From: Hungatella sp.
GTDB lineage: Bacteria > Bacillota > Clostridia > Lachnospirales > Lachnospiraceae
Length of the DNA: 39,425 nt
NCBI GenBank assembly: GCA_022796015.1
Contig: JAAWHU010000026.1
Location: 1-39,425, forward strand
Direction of reading: 5' to 3'
Of the stretch, positions 18,682-26,511 are shown one piece after another (position 1 is the stretch's first letter; each line of letters starts with the position of its first letter). The notes beneath the pieces were generated by a model, which saw nothing but the letters and a program-made list of their open reading frames with translations, did not search any database and was not told the origin of the DNA. Position numbers and translations under genes: made by a program.

Positions 18682-18704
18682 AATATGACAAAGTTTGTCA
18701 TATT
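18682..18704. promoter_or_regulatory. 23-bp perfect palindrome, probable operator
   Basis: Half-site AATATGACAAA is followed by a central G and the exact reverse complement TTTGTCATATT. It overlaps the -35 region of the zinc-ribbon gene and lies 23 bp downstream of the WYL regulator gene. A homodimeric repressor is the natural reader; the adjacent WYL/HTH_11 regulator is the best candidate, by position only. Confidence 0.65.
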
Positions 18705-18727
18705 AACTGAAAGGAAAACGTTAATTC

Positions 18728-19639
18728 CTACGCCGGAGAGTATAGGTTAGCCACGGCTTCTGCCTCTTTTGCCAGCTCTTTTTTCATCCATTCCGGCTCA
18801 AGGACCTGGACATCCTTTCCAAAGGACAGAAGGAAGCCGAGGCTCCACTGGCCGGGAGGGTAGCAGGTGCGGACCAGGAAGGAGCCGTCCTCGTTCTCTT
18901 CGATTTCCTCGGGAAGAAAGGCATCCATAATCCGGTAGGCGGCTCTGTGAGAAAAGAGAAGGGTAAGGGAGATGGCTGGAGGCTGGTCAGGGTGCTCCTT
19001 TGAGAAATCAGTCTCAAAGGTTTTTCCCGGGAGAAATGTCTCCTCCGTAACGGTAAGCTTTAAGATCCGATTTAAGCGGAACATCCGGTAATCCTCTTTT
19101 TGCAGGCAGTAGGCCTTAAGATACCATCCGCCTCCCTTATAATAGAGGCACAAGGGTTCTACGGTTCGGCTGCTTTTCTGGCTGTTGGAATTGTAGTAAG
19201 TAAAATGAAGGGTATGACAGGAGAGGATGGCTTCTTTGCACAGTTCAAAATACTGTTTTTCCCTGGCGTGGCCGTCCCAGGAACCAAAATCCACTTCCAG
19301 CCAGTCTGTTGGCTTTTTTTGAAACAGGGCGGACAGACGGGAGAGAAGGGCGGAACTGTCCATGGCTTTTATGGTATGAAAGCTCTTAAGGGCAGTGAGA
19401 AGTTCCTCCTGCTCATTCTCGTCTAAAAGGGAGCGGTCCATCTGAAACTGTTCCATAAGCCGGATGCCGCCGCCCTTTCCTTTCTGGCAGTATACGGGGA
19501 TTCCCGAGGCGGACAGGGCATCTAAGTCCCGGTAGATGGTTCTCTGGGACACCTCCAATTTCTCGGCCAGCCACCGGGCCGTCAGCTCCTGATGTTCCAT
19601 GAGAAGGTATAAGATTTCAAATAATCGGCTGTTTTTCAT
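18728..19639 (-). CDS. WYL-domain transcriptional regulator (YafY/HTH_11 type)
   Basis: The 303-aa protein starts with an HTH_11 winged helix (LFEILYLLMEHQELTARWLA; SQRTIYRDLDALSASGIPVY). A WYL domain follows (TLHFTYYNSNSQ; LYYKGGGWYLKAYC; MFRLNRILKL) and then a C-terminal WCX-like region. WYL proteins bind nucleic acid or small ligands and repress or activate nearby genes. Its ATG at 19639 follows a modest AGGGGAT site. A 23-bp palindrome lies just beyond its 3' end, at the promoter of the zinc-ribbon gene. Confidence 0.9.
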   Translation of the reverse strand: MKNSRLFEILYLLMEHQELTARWLAEKLEVSQRTIYRDLDALSASGIPVYCQKGKGGGIRLMEQFQMDRSLLDENEQEELLTALKSFHTIKAMDSSALLSRLSALFQKKPTDWLEVDFGSWDGHAREKQYFELCKEAILSCHTLHFTYYNSNSQKSSRTVEPLCLYYKGGGWYLKAYCLQKEDYRMFRLNRILKLTVTEETFLPGKTFETDFSKEHPDQPPAISLTLLFSHRAAYRIMDAFLPEEIEENEDGSFLVRTCYPPGQWSLGFLLSFGKDVQVLEPEWMKKELAKEAEAVANLYSPA

Positions 19640-19692
19640 GACAATCCCCTATGTGATACATTTTCATACATTTTACCAAGATAGAAAAATGA

Positions 19693-19721
19693 TTGCAAGA
19701 TAAATGAGAATGGATTATAAT
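19693..19721 (+). promoter_or_regulatory. SigA-type promoter of the rRNA methyltransferase gene
   Basis: TTGCAA (19693-19698), 17 bp, then perfect TATAAT (19716-19721). Transcription should begin near 19728, which rules out the upstream in-frame start at 19704/19710 and supports translation from 19755. Confidence 0.78.
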
Positions 19722-19754
19722 AGGTCAAATTCAGAGATCAGAAAGGATGAGAAA

Positions 19755-20957
19755 ATGGAACAGGCAAAGGTGATTTTGAAAAAAGGCCAGGGGCGGAGTC
19801 TGAAGGCGGGAGGCGCCTGGATCTATGACAATGAGATTGAACGGATGGAAGGAGCCTTTGAAGAAGGAGATCTGGTTCGGGTGGAGGACTTTGACGGCTA
19901 TCCCATGGGTCAGGGATTTATCAATACAAGATCCACCATTACGGTGCGCATGATGACCAGGAAGAAGGACGTGACAGTGGATGAGGACTTTATTGAGATG
20001 AGGGTCCGCAATGCCTGGAATTACCGGAAAGATACGGTGGATACCAAAAGCTGCCGGGTGATCTTTGGGGAAGCAGACTTTCTTCCCGGGATTGTGGTGG
20101 ACAAATTTGCCGATGTGCTGGTGGTGGAGTCCCTGGCATTAGGAATTAACCGTTTCAAACCCATGATTCTTGAGAAGCTTAAGAAGGTACTTATGGAAGA
20201 TGGAATCAAGATTCGGGGCGTCTATGAGCGAAGCGATGCCAAGGTTCGGCTTTCAGAGGGCATGGAGCGGGTGAAGGGGTTTATCGGGGAACCCTTTGAC
20301 ACCAAGGTGGAGATCGTGGAGAATGGTGTCCGGTATCTGGTAGACGTGCAGGAGGGGCAGAAGACAGGATTTTTTCTGGATCAGAAATATAACCGGCAGG
20401 CAGTGGGAAAGCTGTGCAGGGGCAAAAGGGTTCTGGACTGCTTCACCCACACAGGTTCCTTTGCCTTAAATGCGGGAATGAACGGTGCGTCTTTTGTTCT
20501 GGGAGTGGACGCCTCACAGCTGGGAGTGGAACAGGCAAGGGAGAATGCCAGGTTAAACGGGCTGGAGGACAGGGTGAAGTTTGTCTGCGCCGATGTCTTT
20601 GACCTTCTGCCGGAGCTGGAGGAGGAAGGGGAGACCTTTGATGTGGTGATCCTGGATCCGCCGGCATTTACCAAATCCCGCAGTTCCGTGAAGAACGCGG
20701 TAAAGGGCTATCGGGAGATTAACCTGCGGGGCATGAAGCTTGTGAGGGACGGCGGCTATCTGGCCACCTGCTCCTGTTCCCACTTTATGGATCCGGAGCT
20801 TTTCACAAAGACCATCCGGGAGGCGGCGGCAGGAGTCCACAGGAGGCTGAGGCAGGTGGAATACCGGACCCAGGCGGCGGATCATCCTATCTTGTGGGCG
20901 GCAGATACGTCCTATTATCTCAAATTTTATATCTTCCAGGTGTGTGAGGAGAAGTGA
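19755..20957 (+). CDS. Class I SAM-dependent rRNA methyltransferase (RlmI/YwbD type)
   Basis: The 400-aa protein starts at 19755 (MEQAKVILKKGQGRSLKAGG), downstream of the predicted transcription start. It has an N-terminal PUA domain, an EEHD-like linker region (FLPGIVVDKFADVLVVE), motif I VLDCFTHTGSFALNAG, and the catalytic region ILDPPAFTKSRSSVKNAVKG with CSCSHFMD. These fit the family that methylates C5 of a cytosine in 23S rRNA (RlmI modifies C1962 in E. coli); the exact site here is inferred. The gene stands alone on its transcript. Confidence 0.9.
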   Translation: MEQAKVILKKGQGRSLKAGGAWIYDNEIERMEGAFEEGDLVRVEDFDGYPMGQGFINTRSTITVRMMTRKKDVTVDEDFIEMRVRNAWNYRKDTVDTKSCRVIFGEADFLPGIVVDKFADVLVVESLALGINRFKPMILEKLKKVLMEDGIKIRGVYERSDAKVRLSEGMERVKGFIGEPFDTKVEIVENGVRYLVDVQEGQKTGFFLDQKYNRQAVGKLCRGKRVLDCFTHTGSFALNAGMNGASFVLGVDASQLGVEQARENARLNGLEDRVKFVCADVFDLLPELEEEGETFDVVILDPPAFTKSRSSVKNAVKGYREINLRGMKLVRDGGYLATCSCSHFMDPELFTKTIREAAAGVHRRLRQVEYRTQAADHPILWAADTSYYLKFYIFQVCEEK

Positions 20958-20991
20958 GAGAAAATAAACCGGAATAAAGGAGGAATCGTTT

Positions 20992-21243
20992 ATACAGAAA
21001 TTGTCGAATCAGCATTTGGAAGAGGCTCTTGCCTATGTGAGGCAGGAGCCGCAGTTTAATCTGTTTTGCATCGGTGATTTGCAGTGCCTTTCCCGGCTTT
21101 TCACTCCCGGACGGATTGCTTTACCTAGGCCATGTTCGCCTCGGAGAGGAATGAGCCGGCAGCCTGGACACTCCCAAACGGGATGCGGTTTTTGCGCAGA
21201 ACTGCTTTATGGAATTGCCAATGCGATTACCAACAACTCATAG
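20992..21243 (+). pseudogene. Remnant of a GNAT acetyltransferase gene
   Basis: The sequence after AAAGGAGG (20977-20983) would place the start codon at 20992, but it reads ATA instead of ATG. The encoded peptide continues as QKLSNQHLEEALAYVRQEP then FNLFCIGDLQ, a typical N-terminus of a clostridial GNAT protein. Similarity stops near 21090, and no acetyl-CoA-binding motif follows in any frame before the end of the convergent treC gene. Both the lost start and the lost C-terminus suggest a decayed gene. The 249-bp gap holds nothing else recognisable. Confidence 0.5.
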
Positions 21244-22874
21244 GGTCTCATCATGTACCGTTCTCCATCCAAAGCTTCTCCTATGCCCTCTGCTGGGGAA
21301 TAATTAGTCAGCAATACCTGACCGCCCCTTTGTTCCCCGGACAGACTGATAGGATGCTCCTTTTCCTCCAGATTACAGAACACGTCCAGTCCCTGTTCCC
21401 CCAGGGTCCTCCGGTATGCCAGCACCATGTCCGTGCCTGTCTCCAGAAACGAGATGGCTCCGTCTGCGATTACCCCATACTGTTTTCGCATGGCTATGAA
21501 CTTCTTATAAAAAGCAAGGATGGAATCCGGATCCCTTTGCTGGGCTTCCACGGTGATCTCCCTTCTAAACCCGGAGGACATGGGAAGCCACGGCTCTGTC
21601 CGGGAAAATCCGCCGCAGGCTTCCCCGGTCCACTGCATGGGAGTCCTGCTGTTGTCCCGGGATCTGGCAGATAAAACCTTAAGGGCTTCCTCCTTGGTCT
21701 TTCCTCTTTCCAGCAAAATCTCATAATAATTCAGGCTTTCCACATCCCGGTACTGCTCTATGGAAGGGAAATGGGCGTTGACCATGCCGATCTCTTCCCC
21801 CTGATAGACATAGGGGGTTCCTCGCATGAGATGAATCATGGCGGCCAGCATTTTAGCCGATTCTTTCCAATAAGTATTCTCGTTTCCAAGCCTGCTCACA
21901 ATGCGGGGCTGGTCGTGGTTGCACCAGAACAGGGCATTCCAGCCGCCGCCTTCCTGCATCCCCAACTGCCATTCCCGGAAAAGCGCTTTCAATTTCTGAT
22001 AATCCGTGTCCATGAGAGCCCATTTGTCCCCGTTTTTATAATCCACCTTCAGATGATGGAAGTGAAAGCACATGGAAAATTCTTTTTCCCACGGTGCGGA
22101 ATACCGAATGCAGTGCTTTAAGGATGTGGAGGACATTTCCCCTACGGTTACAAGATCCTGGATTCCGGAATCCTCTATAAGCTCTTTTAGATATTCGTGG
22201 ATATGGGGCCCGTCGCTGTAAAAGCGCCGTCCGTCTCCCTCATAATCGTCTTCCATCTGTTCCGGCTTGGACACAAGATTGATCACGTCAAAGCGAAACC
22301 CTTTAATCCCTTTTTCCTTCCAAAACCGAAGAATCCCTTTTAACTCTTCCCGGACTCTGGGATTGTCCCAGTTTAAATCTGCCTGGGTCACATCGAACAG
22401 GTGGAGATACCATTTTTTCAGTCCGGGAACATACTCCCAGGCAGAACCGCCGAACTTGGACTGCCAGTTTGTAGGGGCCTGGTCCTGGGGCCCATCTCTG
22501 AAAATATAATAGCTTTGATAGGCTTCGTCGCCTGCAAGGGCCTTCTGAAACCATTCATGGCTGGTGGAGGTATGGTTAAATACCATGTCCAGCATGATCC
22601 CCATGCCGCGCTGTCCGCTCTGCTTAATCAGCTCTTCCAGCTCTTCCATGGTTCCGAACTTGGAATCTACGGCGCGGTAATCTGCTACATCGTATCCGTT
22701 ATCATTCTGAGGCGAGGGGAAAAACGGCGTCAGCCACAGATAGTCCACTCCCAGCTCCTGAAGATAATCTAATTTTTCTATTACCCCGGGGATGTCTCCA
22801 AAGCCATCCCCGTTGGTGTCCCGAAAGGATTTCGGATAAATCTGATACACGGTTTTGCTGCTGAAATCTCTCAT
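21207..22874 (-). CDS. treC: Trehalose-6-phosphate hydrolase (GH13)
   Basis: The 555-aa GH13 enzyme has YQIYPKSFRDTNGDGFGDI, NGYDVADY, MLDMVFNHTS, nucleophile D in GFRFDVIN, acid/base E in TVGEMSS, and WCNHDQPR. It cleaves imported trehalose-6-phosphate to glucose and glucose-6-phosphate. GH13 alone could be an oligo-1,6-glucosidase, but it lies 13 bp after a trehalose-type PTS gene, with a TreR-like regulator upstream, which settles the substrate. GGAGG precedes the ATG. Its 3' end runs into the GNAT remnant on the other strand. Confidence 0.92.
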   Translation of the reverse strand: MRDFSSKTVYQIYPKSFRDTNGDGFGDIPGVIEKLDYLQELGVDYLWLTPFFPSPQNDNGYDVADYRAVDSKFGTMEELEELIKQSGQRGMGIMLDMVFNHTSTSHEWFQKALAGDEAYQSYYIFRDGPQDQAPTNWQSKFGGSAWEYVPGLKKWYLHLFDVTQADLNWDNPRVREELKGILRFWKEKGIKGFRFDVINLVSKPEQMEDDYEGDGRRFYSDGPHIHEYLKELIEDSGIQDLVTVGEMSSTSLKHCIRYSAPWEKEFSMCFHFHHLKVDYKNGDKWALMDTDYQKLKALFREWQLGMQEGGGWNALFWCNHDQPRIVSRLGNENTYWKESAKMLAAMIHLMRGTPYVYQGEEIGMVNAHFPSIEQYRDVESLNYYEILLERGKTKEEALKVLSARSRDNSRTPMQWTGEACGGFSRTEPWLPMSSGFRREITVEAQQRDPDSILAFYKKFIAMRKQYGVIADGAISFLETGTDMVLAYRRTLGEQGLDVFCNLEEKEHPISLSGEQRGGQVLLTNYSPAEGIGEALDGERYMMRPYELLVIALAIP

Positions 22875-22887
22875 GCTGTCCTCCCTC

Positions 22888-24777
22888 TTACTTAAAGGTT
22901 ACTATGGCCGTCTCTTTTTCTTTTACGGCTATTCCTGTATGGAACTGAATATCCTTGGCATTTCCCGTATTGCTGATTACGCATATGGTAACGTCCCTGT
23001 GGCCTGCCTCCTTAATCTTTGCCCGGTCAAACCGGATCAGCGGCGTTCCCCTGGGAACCTTCTGTCCCTCATTCACCAGATATGTAAAACCATCTCCCTT
23101 CATGTCCACGGTGTCGAGTCCGATATGTAACAGAACCTCCATGCCGTTTTCAAGCCTTAATCCGCAGGCGTGGCGTGTATCCGGCATCAATGCGGCAATC
23201 TCTGCGTCCGCCGGTGCATACAGTGTATCCGATGTGGGAAGGATGGCCATACCATCCCCTAAAATACCTTCCGAGAAGACGCCGTCTCCTACCTCGGCCA
23301 GAGGAATCGCCGTTCCTGACAGAAAGGCCGTCAATTCTTCTGGGGCCTTAAGTACCTGGTCTGCCGGCAGGCGCTTTGTTCCCACAAGGGCTGTCAGCAG
23401 GAAGGGAACGGCGAAAGCAGCGGTCATGGAAATTGCAAAGGGAGCCATAAACTGGGGCTGAATGGATAGGATACCGGGGATGCCGCCTACGCCGATGGCA
23501 TTGGCAGTTGTCCCTGTGGCCACACAGATAATCGCGGCAATACCGGAACCAATCATTCCGCAGATAAAGGGGAAGCCTTTTTTTAAATTCACGCCGAAGA
23601 TGGCAGGCTCTGTAACGCCTAAGTAACAGGAAATACATGCAGGAATATTGACCTCCTGGGCCTGGGGATCCTTTCTCTGAAGCCAGATCATTCCGAGAAC
23701 CGCGGAGCCCTGTGCAATATTGGACAAGGCGATCATGGGCCACAGCATGGTTCCGCCGTAGTCTGCAATCAGCTGGAGATCAATGGCATTGGACATATGA
23801 TGGAGTCCTGTAATAACCAGGGGGGGGGCATAGACCACACCGAATACAGCGCCGAACACCACCTTAAAGGTTCCTGTAATTCCGGCAAACACAATGGCGG
23901 AGATTGCCGCTCCCACCTTCCAGCCTATGGGCCCCAATAGGAAATGTGCGGCCATCACCGACAACAGCAGGCTGAAGAAGGGAACCACGATCATGGAGAT
24001 AACCTGCGGCGTGATCTTTCGGAAAAATTTTTCCAGGTACACCAGTGTAAATGCGGCTAAAATCGCGGGAATGACCTGCCCCTGGTAACCGATCATGTTG
24101 ACCTGGAAACCACCGAAATTCCACTTGGGTATGTCTGCTGCCAGGGTTTTGGCAACGGCATAGGCATTCAAAAGCTGCCCGGACACCAGGGTCAGGCCCA
24201 GTACGATGCCAAGCATCTGGGTGGTTCCCATCTTCTTGGTTACCGACCAGCAGATCCCCACGGGAAGCATGTGGAACACGGCTTCCCCTATGAGCCACAG
24301 AAAACTGTCGATTCCCGCCCAGAACTGGCTGATATCACATAAGGTTTTCGTCCCGTTTTCAAACAGATATAAGCTGTCAATACAGTTTCTGAAGCCGAGG
24401 ATCAGACCGCCTGTGATAATTGCAGGAATAAGGGGTGCAAAAATCTCCGCCAGGGCGGTGATCACTCTCTGAAGCCCGTTCTGATTCTTCTTTGCCGCCT
24501 GCTTTAAGGCATCCTTGGATACCCCTTCAATACCTGCTTCCTTAATAAAGTCGTTGTAAAAATCAGCCACCGTGTTGCCGATAATCACCTGAAATTGTCC
24601 TGACTGGGTAAAGCTTCCCTTTACCGCCTTCATGGATTCAATCTCTTTCACATCTGCCTTTGCAGGCTCCACCAGAGCAAACCGCATCCTTGTCATACAA
24701 TGGGAGACGGCGGCGATGTTTTCTTTTCCGCCTACCAGATGTAATAATTGTTTTGCATCCTCTGTGTAGTTACCCAT
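22888..24777 (-). CDS. treB: Trehalose-type PTS transporter, EIIBCA
   Basis: The start at 24777 (MGNYTEDAKQLLHLVGGKEN) follows GGAGGG; an ATG at 24801 lacks a site. The 629-aa protein has EIIB (residues 1-80, phosphocysteine C27 in SHCMTRMRF), an EIIC membrane domain with about ten segments, and a C-terminal glucose-type EIIA. The EIIA carries the phosphohistidine in EVLLHIGLDTVDMKGDG. Many Firmicute TreB proteins lack EIIA, so the fusion makes this one self-sufficient downstream of HPr. It imports and phosphorylates trehalose for TreC. The gene is under three TreR-type operators. Confidence 0.93.
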   Translation of the reverse strand: MGNYTEDAKQLLHLVGGKENIAAVSHCMTRMRFALVEPAKADVKEIESMKAVKGSFTQSGQFQVIIGNTVADFYNDFIKEAGIEGVSKDALKQAAKKNQNGLQRVITALAEIFAPLIPAIITGGLILGFRNCIDSLYLFENGTKTLCDISQFWAGIDSFLWLIGEAVFHMLPVGICWSVTKKMGTTQMLGIVLGLTLVSGQLLNAYAVAKTLAADIPKWNFGGFQVNMIGYQGQVIPAILAAFTLVYLEKFFRKITPQVISMIVVPFFSLLLSVMAAHFLLGPIGWKVGAAISAIVFAGITGTFKVVFGAVFGVVYAPPLVITGLHHMSNAIDLQLIADYGGTMLWPMIALSNIAQGSAVLGMIWLQRKDPQAQEVNIPACISCYLGVTEPAIFGVNLKKGFPFICGMIGSGIAAIICVATGTTANAIGVGGIPGILSIQPQFMAPFAISMTAAFAVPFLLTALVGTKRLPADQVLKAPEELTAFLSGTAIPLAEVGDGVFSEGILGDGMAILPTSDTLYAPADAEIAALMPDTRHACGLRLENGMEVLLHIGLDTVDMKGDGFTYLVNEGQKVPRGTPLIRFDRAKIKEAGHRDVTICVISNTGNAKDIQFHTGIAVKEKETAIVTFK

Positions 24778-24801
24778 TCTTTGTTCCCTCCGTTCATCCA
24801 A

Positions 24802-24817
24802 ACTTGTTTAAACATGT
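24802..24817. promoter_or_regulatory. TreR-type operator 1
   Basis: An imperfect 16-bp palindrome around the core TGTTTAAACA, just downstream of the predicted treB transcription start (near 24822). Confidence 0.75.
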
Positions 24818-24828
24818 ATCTGTAGAAT

Positions 24829-24857
24829 GTTATAACACACTTGTTTAAACATGTCAA
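24829..24857 (-). promoter_or_regulatory. Strong treB promoter
   Basis: On the minus strand TTGACA (24852-24857), 17 bp, TATAAC (24829-24834). The spacer is largely operator 2, so a bound repressor would block RNA polymerase directly. Confidence 0.85.
24839..24854. promoter_or_regulatory. TreR-type operator 2
   Basis: The same 16-bp sequence as operator 1 (core TGTTTAAACA), overlapping the treB -35 and spacer. Its centre is 37 bp from operator 1 and 32 bp from operator 3. Confidence 0.8.
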
Positions 24858-24872
24858 CATCTTTTCGGAAAT

Positions 24873-24884
24873 TTGTTTAAACAA
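24873..24884. promoter_or_regulatory. TreR-type operator 3
   Basis: A perfect 12-bp palindrome TTGTTTAAACAA between the two divergent promoters, 15 bp upstream of the treR -35. It may serve autoregulation of treR or loop with operators 1 and 2. Confidence 0.75.
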
Positions 24885-24899
24885 GTATCTGGATTTGTG

Positions 24900-24928
24900 T
24901 TGACTTTTCCAAGGGGTGTTTTTATAAT
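24900..24928 (+). promoter_or_regulatory. Strong treR promoter
   Basis: TTGACT (24900-24905), 17 bp, perfect TATAAT (24923-24928), 23 bp upstream of the treR start codon. Confidence 0.85.
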
Positions 24929-24951
24929 ATGGAATAAGAGGTGAAGAAGAG

Positions 24952-25683
24952 ATGCCAAAAGCAATTTATGAAACGATTTATAAAGATTTAAAAGAGAAAA
25001 TAGAAGCCAATGTTTTCGCCTACCAGGAGCTTTTACCATCGGAAAACACCCTGATTCAAACCTATAACTGCTCCCGCAACACCCTGCGCCGGGCAGTGGG
25101 CCGTCTGGTAACCGATGGCTATGTACAGACCATGCAGGGAAAGGGGGTGCGCAATATCTATCAGCCCATTTCCCAGACAGCCTTTACCATCGGAGAGATC
25201 GAGACGTTCCGGGAATCCGCCCTGCGCAGCGGCCATCATGCCCTCACAAAAGTCCTGTTATTTACGGAGTTTGCCATCAGCGAAAAGCAGGCCCTGTCCA
25301 CAGGCTTTCCTGCGGGGGCCGATATTTATTATATTCAGCGTCTGCATTATCTGGATGATGTGCCCCTGATTCTGAACCACAATTACTTCTTAAAAGAGGC
25401 GGTGCCCGGTCTCACAAGAGAAATCGCGGAAAAATCCATTTATCAATATTTGGAAGAGACCCTGCATATGACCATTGTGAACAGCAAGCGGGTCATGACC
25501 GTAGAAAAGATGACGCAGATTGATGAAACCTACCTAAAGATGAACGCCCAGGACTATAACTGCATGGCTGTGGTCAGCAGCCAGACCTACAACAGCCATG
25601 GGGTTATGTTTGAGTATACCCAGTCACGGCACCGCCCAGACTATTTCCGGTTCTATGACAATGCGGTGAGAAAATCCATGTGA
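24952..25683 (+). CDS. treR: Trehalose operon regulator TreR (GntR/HutC family)
   Basis: The 243-aa protein has a GntR winged helix (ELLPSENTLIQTYNCSRNTL; AVGRLVTDGYVQTMQGKGV) and a UTRA effector domain (PAGADIYYIQRLHYLDDVPL; YNSHGVMFEYTQSRHRPDYF). In Bacillus, TreR represses tre genes until trehalose-6-phosphate binds. It is divergent from treB-treC, with three matching palindromes between, so the same logic is strongly inferred here. ATG follows GAGGTGAAGAAGAG. Confidence 0.92.
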   Translation: MPKAIYETIYKDLKEKIEANVFAYQELLPSENTLIQTYNCSRNTLRRAVGRLVTDGYVQTMQGKGVRNIYQPISQTAFTIGEIETFRESALRSGHHALTKVLLFTEFAISEKQALSTGFPAGADIYYIQRLHYLDDVPLILNHNYFLKEAVPGLTREIAEKSIYQYLEETLHMTIVNSKRVMTVEKMTQIDETYLKMNAQDYNCMAVVSSQTYNSHGVMFEYTQSRHRPDYFRFYDNAVRKSM

Positions 25684-25730
25684 ACCGTAACGGTGAGCTT
25701 CCCGTTGGTCATAAAGGCTTCACTTTCACC

Positions 25731-25759
25731 GTGACAAAGAACAGAAATCATGTTACCAT
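25731..25759 (+). promoter_or_regulatory. Probable promoter of the TetR-type gene
   Basis: GTGACA (25731-25736), 17 bp, TACCAT (25754-25759). An ACGGTGA/TCACCGT inverted repeat (25690-25696 and 25726-25732) overlaps the -35; it could be an operator or a weak terminator of treR. Confidence 0.45.
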
Positions 25760-25808
25760 ATTAGAGAAGCATGTGATTTTACAAGAAAGAAGCAGAGAAA
25801 GAGTTATT

Positions 25809-26366
25809 ATGGAAAAGCAGGAGAAGACCAGATACAAATTAGCCCAATCGGTAAAGGCATGTATGAAGACTACGCCGGTGGACAAGATTACGGTGAAGGA
25901 TATTGTGGAGGGAGCCGGGGTGGCCAGACAGACCTTTTACCGGAATTTTCTGGACAAATACGACCTGATCAACTGGTATTTTGACAAGCTGGTGCTGGCA
26001 TGCTTTGAGCAGATCGGGGTCAGCCATACGGTGGAGGAAAGCCTGACCCAGAAGCTTCGGTTTATTCAGGAGGAAAAATCATTTTTTATGGGTGCCTTCC
26101 GCTCGGACGACCACAATTCTCTGAAGGAACATGACTTTGAGCTGATTCTTGGATTTTACCAGGAGCTTATATCCGAGAAGTCCCATAAGCCTATGGAGGA
26201 GGAGATCCAGTTTCTTCTTGAGATGTATTGTCAGGGTTCCGTCTATATGACGGTGAAGTGGATTCTGGGAGGCATGAGGGAAGAGCCGGAGGAGATGGCC
26301 AGAAAGCTGGTGGAGGCCATGCCGCCAAAACTCTGCAACGTGTTTGGAGAATTGGGCCTGCTGTAA
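25809..26366 (+). CDS. TetR/AcrR-family regulator (DhaS-like)
   Basis: The open frame is longer upstream, but the ATG at 25809 (MEKQEKTRYKLAQSVKACMK) fits the family N-terminus and lies behind a purine-rich site. The 185-aa product has the TetR helix-turn-helix (ITVKDIVEGAGVARQTFYRN) and an all-helical C-terminal half. It resembles regulators and co-activators of dihydroxyacetone kinase operons in Gram-positives. No dhaK genes are present; the next gene is the lactaldehyde reductase fucO, its likely target by position. Confidence 0.85.
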   Translation: MEKQEKTRYKLAQSVKACMKTTPVDKITVKDIVEGAGVARQTFYRNFLDKYDLINWYFDKLVLACFEQIGVSHTVEESLTQKLRFIQEEKSFFMGAFRSDDHNSLKEHDFELILGFYQELISEKSHKPMEEEIQFLLEMYCQGSVYMTVKWILGGMREEPEEMARKLVEAMPPKLCNVFGELGLL

Positions 26367-26408
26367 AAATGCACAAATATAAATGTAATATTTTCACAAA
26401 GATCGCGG

Positions 26409-26447
26409 GAAAGTGACAGACAGAAGGGTTTGTCACTTTCTTTTTTT
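26409..26447 (+). terminator. Intrinsic terminator between the TetR gene and fucO
   Basis: GAAAGTGACA and TGTCACTTTC form a perfect 10-bp stem (26409-26418 with 26431-26440), then seven T. fucO must therefore have its own promoter in the 64 bp that follow; only a weak TATAAC near 26466 is visible. Confidence 0.9.
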
Positions 26448-26511
26448 GCCGATACTCGTTAAACTTATAACAGAACTAAAAATCAGTTTTTATAAAAAGG
26501 AGAGATGTGTC

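Noticed and set aside
21132..21674. 180-aa open frame on the plus strand
   Set aside because: It overlaps the 3' end of treC in antisense and has no family motif; it is not a continuation of the GNAT remnant.
22955..23461. 168-aa open frame on the plus strand inside treB
   Set aside because: Antisense to the EIIA and EIIC region of treB, which is clearly coding.
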